Below, in pieces: positions 1 through 6,388 of a DNA stretch of 20,053 bases. A model generated the notes under the pieces. It did not search any database. It saw only the letters and a program-made list of their open reading frames with translations, and was not told the origin of the DNA. How positions within the stretch are numbered: the stretch's first letter is position 1; each line of letters begins with the position of its first letter. Made by a program: the position numbers and the translations under genes. The stretch is from Sulfurimonas sp. (GTDB taxonomy: Bacteria > Campylobacterota > Campylobacteria > Campylobacterales > Sulfurimonadaceae): the NCBI RefSeq assembly GCF_023229025.1, contig NZ_JALOAA010000035.1:1-20053 (forward strand), written 5' to 3'.

Positions 1-33
1 ATTTTAAGGATTTTTCGCTAAAATTACGCTCTT

Positions 34-109
34 GCTCGCATAACTCAGTTGGTAGAGTGTTACCTCGACAAGGTAAAAGTCACTGGTTCGAGTCCAGTTG
101 TGAGCACCA
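34..109 (+). tRNA. tRNA-Val (GAC), integration target
   Basis: A full cloverleaf can be drawn: a 7-bp acceptor stem (34-40 with 99-105), U8-A9, a 4-bp D stem, a 5-bp anticodon stem TTACC/GGTAA, a 5-bp T stem ACTGG/CCAGT with loop TTCGAGT, discriminator A, and an encoded CCA. The anticodon is GAC, reading valine GUC/GUU codons. The anticodon loop is TCGACAA, so position 33 is C instead of the almost universal U. This may mean a damaged or redundant copy. The 3' part, from the anticodon stem onward, is duplicated at 18428-18477, where no 5' half is present. Confidence 0.9.
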
Positions 110-123
110 TCATTTATTACTAC
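60..123 (+). repeat. attL core (64-bp direct repeat, left copy)
   Basis: Identical over 64 bases to 18428-18491. It starts at the anticodon stem of the tRNA and runs 14 bases past the encoded CCA. The base after it differs (C versus T), and then seven more bases match. Confidence 0.88.
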
Positions 124-136
124 CAATTACTTATTT

Positions 137-145
137 TAGGCACTT
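137..145 (+). repeat. Putative integrase arm site TAGGCACTT (left)
   Basis: TAGGCACTT lies 13 bases inside the left core. The same nine bases occur at 18404-18412, 15 bases inside the right core, in the same orientation, and at 15349-15357 within a larger shared block. The position next to both cores suggests arm-type binding by the integrase or excisionase. The role is inferred. Confidence 0.45.
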
Positions 146-212
146 TCAGCTCCCCTTATGTTCTACTTGTTACAATTTCAATATATCCATTTACTACTAA
201 ATACTGATAAAA

Positions 213-236
213 TGTTGCGGTAAATGTTGCGGTAAG
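213..236 (+). repeat. Tandem 12-bp repeat TGTTGCGGTAA(A/G)
   Basis: Two adjacent 12-base units, TGTTGCGGTAAA and TGTTGCGGTAAG, lie just before the integrase gene. A related pair with the same 12-base period (AAGTGGGGTAAA, AAGTGGGGTAAG) occurs at 18349-18372 near the other end. TTGCGGTAAGATT recurs at 15369-15381. They are candidate arm-type sites, or autoregulatory sites for the integrase promoter. Confidence 0.5.
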
Positions 237-260
237 ATTTTAAACAAGGTAGAAATAAAA

Positions 261-1355
261 ATGTCTGATTTGATAAAAACAAAATTTGCAGGTATTTACT
301 ACAAAGAAGAGCCTAAAACAAAGGTTAAAACCTACATTGCTAGAATCAATATAAGAGGTCTTATTAACACGGAACAGATAGTCGGGTACTCTAATGATGC
401 AATAAGAACAAACCCCTCTATAGCATTTCAAAAGAGAAATGAACTCATACAAAAGATAAAAGCCGGCGATTCAATAAGAGCAGAGGATAATCCGACACTT
501 GACTCATATTTTAATGAGTATATGGATTTTAAAGAGAGCGGCAATTTGTTATCCGCTAAAAAAATAACTGTCTATAAATCATTTTACCGCAACCATATAC
601 CGCAACATTTGAAGTCAAAAAAGCTCAAGCAGATTACAAAAGAGGATTTTCAAAAGGTAATTAATACTATGGTTAAGAATGGATCTAAACCAAGTTTTAT
701 AGAAACTGTAAAAACTTGTTTCTCCCCCATTTTTAATGATGCAATAGAAAAAAGCATTATCACTAAGAATGTAATTAAAGGTTTGAAGTTCCCGGACTAC
801 GACCCAAATAAATATTTTAACTTACCTGACAATAAAGTAAAAGCTCTTTTTGAAGCAATTATGAATATTGCAAATAATAAATATAGAGTTATGTTTATGT
901 TTTTACTTAGAGGGAGAAGAGCGGGCGAAGTTTTAAGTATGCAATGGTCTGATTTAAACTTTGAAAATAAAACTTATAATATTCGAGACTCTCAATCTAA
1001 AGTAAGAAAAAATCTTACTTTTTCTCTTGATGATGAGCTTATCTCTCATTTTGAATACCTGGAGAAGAAAGAGAGCGGTTTTATCTTTATAAATCCAAAA
1101 ACAGATAGACCATATTTTACATTTCCAGTTCGAGTATGGAACCGCATAAGAAAAGATGTAGGAATAGAAGAAATGACAATACATGATTTTAGACATCTGC
1201 TAGGTTTTACGCTTGTAAACAATAATGTACCACTTGAGAGCATTTCAAGAGCACTAGGGCACTCTAAAATTACAACAACGCAAAGATATTCAAATCAAAA
1301 GGAATTAATGGCTAAAGAAGCCGTAGATGTGTATTTGGGGATTGTTAATAAGTGA
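261..1355 (+). CDS. int: Tyrosine recombinase / integrase
   Basis: A 364-aa site-specific recombinase that would integrate and excise the element at the tRNA-Val site. The N-terminal part (about 1-60) looks like an arm-binding domain. Residues 75-170 resemble the SAM-like core-binding domain. The catalytic domain is at about 190-355, with Arg220 in the LLRGRRAGE segment, HDFR at 308-311 (His308, Arg311), His334 in ALGHS and the nucleophile Tyr343 in QRYSN. All the hallmark residues are present, so the enzyme is probably active. It is the first gene inside attL and points inward, the usual layout for tRNA-targeting elements. The start ATG follows a weak AAGG-like ribosome site. The leader carries the tandem TTGCGGTAA repeats, which may allow autoregulation. 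A decayed copy of this leader lies beyond attR. Confidence 0.95.
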   Translation: MSDLIKTKFAGIYYKEEPKTKVKTYIARINIRGLINTEQIVGYSNDAIRTNPSIAFQKRNELIQKIKAGDSIRAEDNPTLDSYFNEYMDFKESGNLLSAKKITVYKSFYRNHIPQHLKSKKLKQITKEDFQKVINTMVKNGSKPSFIETVKTCFSPIFNDAIEKSIITKNVIKGLKFPDYDPNKYFNLPDNKVKALFEAIMNIANNKYRVMFMFLLRGRRAGEVLSMQWSDLNFENKTYNIRDSQSKVRKNLTFSLDDELISHFEYLEKKESGFIFINPKTDRPYFTFPVRVWNRIRKDVGIEEMTIHDFRHLLGFTLVNNNVPLESISRALGHSKITTTQRYSNQKELMAKEAVDVYLGIVNK

Positions 1356-1450
1356 GGGTTTGGGAGAGTCAAAAGCAGCGGGAGCCACTACTTTTTTCTT
1401 TTTTAAACTATTTTTGATAATATATGCCAATTAATAAAAAGGAAAAGAAA

Positions 1451-1936
1451 ATGGCGAAAGACATGAAAAACGCAGGGGCAATGTCGCTCTTTGCGGCGGG
1501 GATACAGACTGGTGGGCTCATGGCTAGGATGTTTGGGTATATGGCGTTCTACACACTTTTGGTTTTTATTGTCATAATGTTGGTTTATATCACAAGCGAA
1601 AATGTACCCGTCGGCGAGGAAGACTCTTTTATAATAATTTTAGCTAACACCCTCATTTGGGGAGGCTCTACCCTCCCGTTCGTTTTTTGGGAAAGAAGCA
1701 TAAGAAAATTTCGTCGCAAGCATGGGTTGAGTATTTATAAGAACGTAAGAGAAGAGCTTGAGCAGATGGAGATCAATGAGAGAGTTGCAAAGGAGCACAA
1801 GGCGTTTGTGGCTAATGGGATTGCAAGAGCTGATGGCGAGAAAAAAGATCTTGATTATTGGTTTGGGCTTTTACAGAAGGGCGCTATTACGCAAGATGAG
1901 TATAATGTTAAGAAGAGTGAATTGATGGCAGTTTAG
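1451..1936 (+). CDS. Two-TM membrane protein with C-terminal SHOCT domain
   Basis: A 161-aa protein from the ATG at 1451, which has an AAGGA site seven bases upstream. A longer reading from 1424 lacks a ribosome site. Two hydrophobic segments (about 30-48 and 59-79) are followed by a basic stretch, a charged helix and a C-terminal SHOCT-like motif (about 134-158, pattern DLDYWFGLLQKGAITQDEY). SHOCT motifs are short helical pairs found at the ends of many bacterial proteins and are thought to mediate oligomerization. The cytoplasmic C-terminus is inferred. It is the only cargo gene following the integrase on the plus strand and converges on the large membrane operon. The specific function is unknown. 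Confidence 0.75.
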   Translation: MAKDMKNAGAMSLFAAGIQTGGLMARMFGYMAFYTLLVFIVIMLVYITSENVPVGEEDSFIIILANTLIWGGSTLPFVFWERSIRKFRRKHGLSIYKNVREELEQMEINERVAKEHKAFVANGIARADGEKKDLDYWFGLLQKGAITQDEYNVKKSELMAV

Positions 1937-2011
1937 TCGCTGTGTTTCGTGTAAGACTAGAGAAGAGAAGGCGAAAGCCGCCCATGAGAGAAAGAAAAAA
2001 AATGATGGAGT

Positions 2012-2028
2012 GTAGGATTAGATCCTAC
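2012..2028 (-). terminator. Stem-loop at the end of the membrane operon
   Basis: Perfect 7-bp arms GTAGGAT/ATCCTAC with loop TAG span the stop codon of the 828-aa gene. On the minus strand a run of eight Ts follows about 10 bases after the stem, farther than in a classical intrinsic terminator. It lies between convergent genes, so termination is plausible but unproven. Confidence 0.4.
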
Positions 2029-4504
2029 TACCCCAAGACACAGACTCGTGACGAATGCTCTCTGCCGCGTTATCAATTGCGGATGTACTACTAAGATCAA
2101 TCATTTGAAAGAGCTCCGTGTGAAGCGAAATAATCAACTTGTACACTATTACGATACTGAATGCCGCAATAACTATCTCCATAAAACCGTCGAACATATA
2201 TAGAATTAGCTTATCAAATAAACTATTCATATTGTAGCCTGCTATATCAATATTAGCGCCGATTTGATTTTGAGACATACTGTTGTCTATCATTCCACCG
2301 ACAATATTCTTGCTGAAAACTGTCCCAATCGTATGTATCAGGGAGTTTGCGGTAACGGCAAGCCAGATAGCTAAAACAAATATCGGCAGCTCAAGCATTG
2401 TTGCCAAAATTTTAGCGGTGAATTTCGCAAACGCTTCTAAGTTTCGTTGTAGAAACATTATAGGCATGATAAACAGACTTAAGAAGTGAAAGCTAAAAAT
2501 CTTCAAAATAATAATGATAAATCTAAGCAATCCAATTGCAACAATAGCGACAATCGGCGCCAAACTCAGTAAGATTTTAGCAGCCATATAAGCATAGCCC
2601 GTAGCTATTAATGCCCCGCCGGGCCCAGTGGAACCAATTGCTGCGCCGTCTATTGCTCCGACAAGTCCATAAAACCAACTCCCCCAGCCATCAGCTGCCT
2701 GTGAGCCTATCGCCGCGCCGCTAGCGGCACCCACTACTACAGAGTTTGCCTGAATCATATCAAATACTTTACCCATTCCTGGCACCATGAGGTAAGGCAG
2801 CGATGATAAAATAGAGTGAATTTCTTTGTTATCTTGTTTTATTTTTTTATTGAGTTTTTCTAAAACTTCACTATTTTTTTGAGTCAAACCGCCTATATAT
2901 TCTGTCTGCATCTTCGTCACCGGCAGCCCCAAGATAGCTAAATATCCCCAATCTCGGTAAAGTTTATACTGAAACTCAAATATATCACCAAGCGCCGTGA
3001 TTTTAGCGTTTGTTGTCGGATCATTATTGACAAGTACAGCAAAACTTTTTGAAAATGCCTCCTTTCTATCTTTGTGGTAATCACTCAAATACTCAGACTT
3101 CCCACACGCGCTAAAGGCAAATTTCGGGTAATATCCCTCAGTTGTTATACCGTCTTTTATAAGCCCACTCTCTCCCATCTCATAAAAGCCATCAGTCATA
3201 GACCTGCCAATCATGGAAGCATACGCCCAATGCTCGGTCGACGGGAACAATCTACCGTCCGTTTCAGAATAGACGCTCTTCCTGTCGCTATGCAAGAGGG
3301 CACTCTCGTGGTACACAGTGTCTTTACAGTAGTTATAATTTAACGTATAAAAGTCATGCGGTCTGTCGCTTTGAACCTTTTGAGCCCAAGTGTTCACTAT
3401 CTGCTCCTTGGTCCCAAGACCGCTTTTGCGGATAAGAGCGTCGATTTCCGCATCAATGATGACTTTCGCGCTCTCTTTCCCCCAGTTGCCAAAAGTGTAG
3501 TAGCCAAACTTCTCAAACCCCTGATAGCGGGTTTTGAGAAGTTCATACTCCCCGACTTGTCCCTGGGCGTTTTGGATTTCGGTTTGATCAACCGGAAAAA
3601 ATAAAAGAACTCCCGCTGCTAGCCCGACGACCCACGGGGTGCTCCCCTCTCCTTTGTTGCCGTCTATTTTATTTGCAGCTTTAGAACCAATCAAACGGAT
3701 ACCGCCATACGCCCCAAAACCGACTACCATTATCATTAAAAATGACATAGATACGGTCCCAAGACCACCATAAACCTCAAATATCGTAGCCGCATCCGCA
3801 AGTAGATACTCGCTATTATCGACTACTTCGTCGCTCTCGGTAAACTTAGAGGTGAACCCCTCTTTGAGCTGAAATTTGCCGGTCGCTTTTGTGGCCTCAA
3901 TATCAATGATCTCATCATCAGTTAAAACCGCCGCCATAAGCAACTCAGGAATCGTCAAATAAGACGCATTCGCCTGCTCTTGCATGTCATTTATAATCTC
4001 TTGCTTTTTTTGCAAGAGGGGTAAAAATTGAGCCTCTGCTGTAGCAATAGCCGCCGCCTGCTCTTGAGTGGCGGCCTTAGTGTCTATTTGATAAAAGGTT
4101 TTAATTTTAGGCACGCTTACTTTATATAATCCCATCGGGTTATAAAGATCGCCTTTGGCTGCGAACATACAAGTTATAATACCGTTAGGCAGATCAAGCT
4201 CATAAATCGTACTCGAAAACTTTGCAATATTATCTACTTTACATATACCCGCATTGAGAATATCATTAAAGCTAGGCTCTGAAGAACTTATATCCTTTGT
4301 TAAAGTTGCATTTTCGCCGTAAATCCCCTTGCTCTTGAGTTCTGCAAGAGACAAGGTCGGAATAGTCTCTGTTCTATATTTATCATACTTTTGTTCCGAG
4401 AAATCCTTCATTACCTGATCGGGAATATAAATGCTTTGGTAGTTGGCTAAAAGTGAGGTCGATAAAAGAAAAAATGCTGCAATAAATAATTTAAGCGTTT
4501 TCAT
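2018..4504 (-). CDS. Large polytopic membrane protein, DotA/TraY/TraG-like candidate
   Basis: An 828-aa protein from the ATG at 4504, which has a GGAGG site six bases upstream. A classical signal peptide occupies residues 1-20 (MKTLKLF... ending SLLA before NYQ). A soluble, presumably periplasmic region with cysteines near 88 and 112 follows. There are hydrophobic segments at about 248-270 and 290-305, then a second large soluble region (about 310-580) with cysteines near 393 and 467. A Gly/Ala-rich stretch (590-640) leads into strong TM segments at about 640-725 and a last one near 770-793. Signal peptide, large exported regions and a C-terminal TM bundle recall DotA/TraY and TraG-N type channel or mating-pair proteins of T4SS. 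I see no diagnostic motif, so the family is uncertain. It is the last gene of a five-gene operon and overlaps the preceding gene by 14 bases, which suggests coupled translation. Confidence 0.85.
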   Translation of the reverse strand: MKTLKLFIAAFFLLSTSLLANYQSIYIPDQVMKDFSEQKYDKYRTETIPTLSLAELKSKGIYGENATLTKDISSSEPSFNDILNAGICKVDNIAKFSSTIYELDLPNGIITCMFAAKGDLYNPMGLYKVSVPKIKTFYQIDTKAATQEQAAAIATAEAQFLPLLQKKQEIINDMQEQANASYLTIPELLMAAVLTDDEIIDIEATKATGKFQLKEGFTSKFTESDEVVDNSEYLLADAATIFEVYGGLGTVSMSFLMIMVVGFGAYGGIRLIGSKAANKIDGNKGEGSTPWVVGLAAGVLLFFPVDQTEIQNAQGQVGEYELLKTRYQGFEKFGYYTFGNWGKESAKVIIDAEIDALIRKSGLGTKEQIVNTWAQKVQSDRPHDFYTLNYNYCKDTVYHESALLHSDRKSVYSETDGRLFPSTEHWAYASMIGRSMTDGFYEMGESGLIKDGITTEGYYPKFAFSACGKSEYLSDYHKDRKEAFSKSFAVLVNNDPTTNAKITALGDIFEFQYKLYRDWGYLAILGLPVTKMQTEYIGGLTQKNSEVLEKLNKKIKQDNKEIHSILSSLPYLMVPGMGKVFDMIQANSVVVGAASGAAIGSQAADGWGSWFYGLVGAIDGAAIGSTGPGGALIATGYAYMAAKILLSLAPIVAIVAIGLLRFIIIILKIFSFHFLSLFIMPIMFLQRNLEAFAKFTAKILATMLELPIFVLAIWLAVTANSLIHTIGTVFSKNIVGGMIDNSMSQNQIGANIDIAGYNMNSLFDKLILYMFDGFMEIVIAAFSIVIVYKLIISLHTELFQMIDLSSTSAIDNAAESIRHESVSWGSRI

Positions 4505-5144
4505 GTTGCACCTCCATTTTTTGAGCTGCTCTTTTTTTTGAAACAAAATAGTCAAGAGTTAACCCCGAAATAACGTAAATAAAAGTAAACCATTTGACAA
4601 AAGTGTCATACTCTTTAACGAATAGTGAGATTTGTTTTTGGGTCTCCGGAGTGTTTGGAACGGTTGAAAAAAGGTCGATAAATGCGCCTTGCGCTGATAT
4701 CTGAATTATGAAAAGAAAAAATGTATATAATGAGATATATATAAATATTCTCGCATAAATAGGCATATTTCTTAGACGCCATTTTTGAAGTTTTTGCTCT
4801 TTTTTAAGCCTCTCATTCTCTTTTAAATCTTTTAAAATTTGCGCGACATCAAGTTTCAGGATTGACTCAAGTGTTAAAATGAGCGTCATTCCGGCGATAG
4901 TGCCGTAAAAGATAATATCGCCTACCGCCTCCCAGAAAGGGGCTAGCGGTGCATCCGCAAAATTGATAAAAGAGGATGCGAAAATAAGGGCAAAAACTGT
5001 AAAAGCAATTATCCCAGCGTAAAAAAGAGCGCGAAAACCGAACTCCAAATCTTTTAAAAATTTAAAAATAAACAAAGAGCTATCAACGTTTTTTAGCCAT
5101 TTTATGGCTACCTTTTGGGTGAGTGTAAGATTTAATTTCTCCAT
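4491..5144 (-). CDS. Four-TM membrane protein with central coiled coil
   Basis: A 217-aa protein, start chosen at ATG 5144 (AAAGGA about six bases upstream). A longer ORF exists but would overlap the preceding gene. Hydrophobic segments lie at roughly 35-60, 70-97, 128-152 and 185-205. Between the second and third is a charged, Lys/Glu-rich helix (about 97-122) likely to form a cytoplasmic coiled coil. The C-terminus is basic and runs 14 bases into the next gene. It begins four bases after the stop of the preceding gene, so the two are tightly coupled. No family is recognised. The topology and its place between a one-TM protein and the DotA-like protein suggest a partner in the same membrane complex. 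Confidence 0.8.
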   Translation of the reverse strand: MEKLNLTLTQKVAIKWLKNVDSSLFIFKFLKDLEFGFRALFYAGIIAFTVFALIFASSFINFADAPLAPFWEAVGDIIFYGTIAGMTLILTLESILKLDVAQILKDLKENERLKKEQKLQKWRLRNMPIYARIFIYISLYTFFLFIIQISAQGAFIDLFSTVPNTPETQKQISLFVKEYDTFVKWFTFIYVISGLTLDYFVSKKRAAQKMEVQHENA

Positions 5145-5148
5145 GATT

Positions 5149-5634
5149 TTATCCTTTTTGAATTGCTGCGATTTTTCTGTTTTTATTATCAACGAGTCCA
5201 AATGTGTTAAAGAGCTTATATCCCCAGCTGCTATATGGGGCCTCGCCAAGAATTGCAAACATCTCTTTTTTGAGTTTTAACCTTTTTGCAGAGCTTAACC
5301 CTATGTCATAATAGATAGAGTTGCGAGCCGCTGGAGTGCTTCCAAGACGAAGATTTTTAGCCAAATCCTCCTCGTGCGCGTACATTTTGAGCTCTTCTCG
5401 ACTTAACTCCCAAAACCTCTCTTGTTTTTCAAGCGGTAAAACAGTTAGATCAACCTCATAGCGGTGATTTGCAAAATTGAGTTGAGCCGCTAATAAAAAA
5501 GCAGCGATCGGGACGATTGCGATCGCAATATACAGTCCGCTAATATGTGTAAAACTGTCTATTTTACGATAGGTAAAAATTACGTTTTCAAGGAAAATAG
5601 TAACTTTTGATTTAGATCTTGTAGTAGTTCTCAT
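5149..5634 (-). CDS. One-TM membrane protein of unknown function
   Basis: A 161-aa protein with an AAGG site before the ATG at 5634. The N-terminus is very basic (RTTTRSKSK), then comes a single strong hydrophobic segment at about 31-52 and a 110-residue charged domain that should be extracytoplasmic if the N-terminus stays inside. The overall build (short cytoplasmic tail, one TM, periplasmic domain) is that of bitopic subunits of secretion machines, but I see no sequence signature of VirB8, VirB10 or similar. It is the third gene of the operon, 11 bases after the 81-aa gene. Confidence 0.75.
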   Translation of the reverse strand: MRTTTRSKSKVTIFLENVIFTYRKIDSFTHISGLYIAIAIVPIAAFLLAAQLNFANHRYEVDLTVLPLEKQERFWELSREELKMYAHEEDLAKNLRLGSTPAARNSIYYDIGLSSAKRLKLKKEMFAILGEAPYSSWGYKLFNTFGLVDNKNRKIAAIQKG

Positions 5635-5645
5635 GATATGTCCTT

Positions 5646-5891
5646 TTAATTTATTTTAGGGATTTGGAAGTAAAGAAGAGGAAGTTTAGAGATGATAAAA
5701 TTCACTCGCTCCTCGTCTTTACTTTTTTGAATATAGCTATGAACTTTATTCATAGTTTCGATCAACTCTTGTGCTGCGATTTTTCCGGCGGTTGATAAAC
5801 TGCCTTGTTTGAGCTTTTTGGTAACAACGTTTGTGTTATGTTGTAGAGCTCGCAGCTCCTCCCGTATATGCTTGTATTTTGTCATACTCAT
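5646..5891 (-). CDS. Small soluble protein of unknown function
   Basis: An 81-aa protein preceded by AAGGAG seven bases before the ATG at 5891. It is predicted all-helical, charged in its first 55 residues (KYKHIREELRALQHN...) with a more hydrophobic tail (KLPLLYFQIPKI). It has no TM segment or signal peptide and no recognised family. It sits 11 bases after the 30-aa membrane peptide gene and is transcribed with the membrane operon. Confidence 0.7.
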   Translation of the reverse strand: MSMTKYKHIREELRALQHNTNVVTKKLKQGSLSTAGKIAAQELIETMNKVHSYIQKSKDEERVNFIISKLPLLYFQIPKIN

Positions 5892-5902
5892 TTTGTAACT
5901 CC

Positions 5903-5995
5903 TTATTTTTTATTTTTCTTCATCCCCGTAGTTGCAATAAGAATAATCGCTATTGCCGATAAAACAAAATCTTCTACACTTCCAAAATTGAACAT
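5903..5995 (-). CDS. 30-aa membrane peptide
   Basis: A short reading frame starting at ATG 5995 with a strong AAAGGAG site five bases upstream. The product is a short polar head (MFNFGSVEDF), one hydrophobic helix at about 11-24 (VLSAIAIILIATTG) and a basic tail (MKKNKK). This is a typical positive-inside single-pass peptide. It is the first gene after the operon promoter and ends 11 bases before the next ATG, within that gene's ribosome site region. Its strong ribosome site, topology and promoter-proximal position support real expression. The role could be assembly or regulation of the membrane complex, but that is a guess. Confidence 0.65.
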   Translation of the reverse strand: MFNFGSVEDFVLSAIAIILIATTGMKKNKK

Positions 5996-6038
5996 ATTGT
6001 CTCCTTTAGTTTGCCTAATATACTAACTATATACAATA

Positions 6039-6067
6039 ATTATATCCTATTAAGATATTAAAGTCAA
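6039..6067 (-). promoter_or_regulatory. Membrane-operon promoter with operator in the spacer
   Basis: On the minus strand, TTGACT (6062-6067), a 17-base spacer and TATAAT (6039-6044) form a near-consensus sigma-70 promoter about 45 bases before the 30-aa gene. An imperfect palindrome, ATATC-N7-GATAT (6042-6058), lies in the spacer and -10 region. Its minus-strand form ATCTTAATAGGATAT recurs with one mismatch at 6140-6154. Repression by the divergent HTH protein is inferred. Confidence 0.75.
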
Positions 6068-6106
6068 GCTTTTTTCTCCTAATATGATAAGTTTATAGAC
6101 TTTTAT

Positions 6107-6154
6107 TTGCCTTTTAGGTAAATATATGCTATTATTATCATCTTAATAAGATAT
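6107..6154 (+). promoter_or_regulatory. Promoter and operator of the XRE-like regulator
   Basis: TTGCCT (6107-6112), a 17-base spacer and TATTAT (6130-6135) form a promoter. The palindromic ATCTTAATAAGAT (6140-6152) covers the expected transcription start. ATCTTAATAAGATAT matches the operator of the divergent membrane-operon promoter with one difference, so autoregulation is likely. Confidence 0.65.
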
Positions 6155-6166
6155 AAGGAGTAAAAC

Positions 6167-6388
6167 ATGACACTTGAAGAGTTCAAAGATAGATTAAATA
6201 CTTTGAATCTAAACCTAACCGATTTTGCAGAGATAACCGATATACCATATTCAACTATCTCTAAATATGGACGCTCAAACCCTGTTCCTCCATGGGTTCC
6301 AAAGTTTTTGGACTTGTATGAAAAAACACAAGAGTTAGATAACTTCAAAGAACTCATTAGAGAGCTCAATGAAAAACTTAACGGTTAA
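6167..6388 (+). CDS. Small XRE-like HTH regulator
   Basis: A 73-aa protein with AAGGAG seven bases before the ATG. Residues about 14-36 (LNLTDFAEITDIPYSTISKYGR) form a helix-turn-helix, followed by a short helix (PPWVPKFLDLYE) and a charged tail that may dimerize. It resembles the small phage-type repressors that sense a target through one HTH. It is divergent from the membrane operon, and both promoters carry the same 15-base operator-like sequence, so it probably represses the operon and itself. Its stop codon overlaps the stop of the convergent coupling-protein gene within a shared TTAA. Confidence 0.8.
   Translation: MTLEEFKDRLNTLNLNLTDFAEITDIPYSTISKYGRSNPVPPWVPKFLDLYEKTQELDNFKELIRELNEKLNG

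Noticed and set aside
1965..1985. GGC-GAAA-GCC hairpin after the SHOCT gene as a terminator
   Set aside because: The stem is only three pairs and no T-run follows on the plus strand.
3074..3604. Plus-strand reading frames of 80-90 codons inside the 828-aa gene
   Set aside because: No ribosome sites and no protein-like composition. They are shadows of the strong minus-strand frame.
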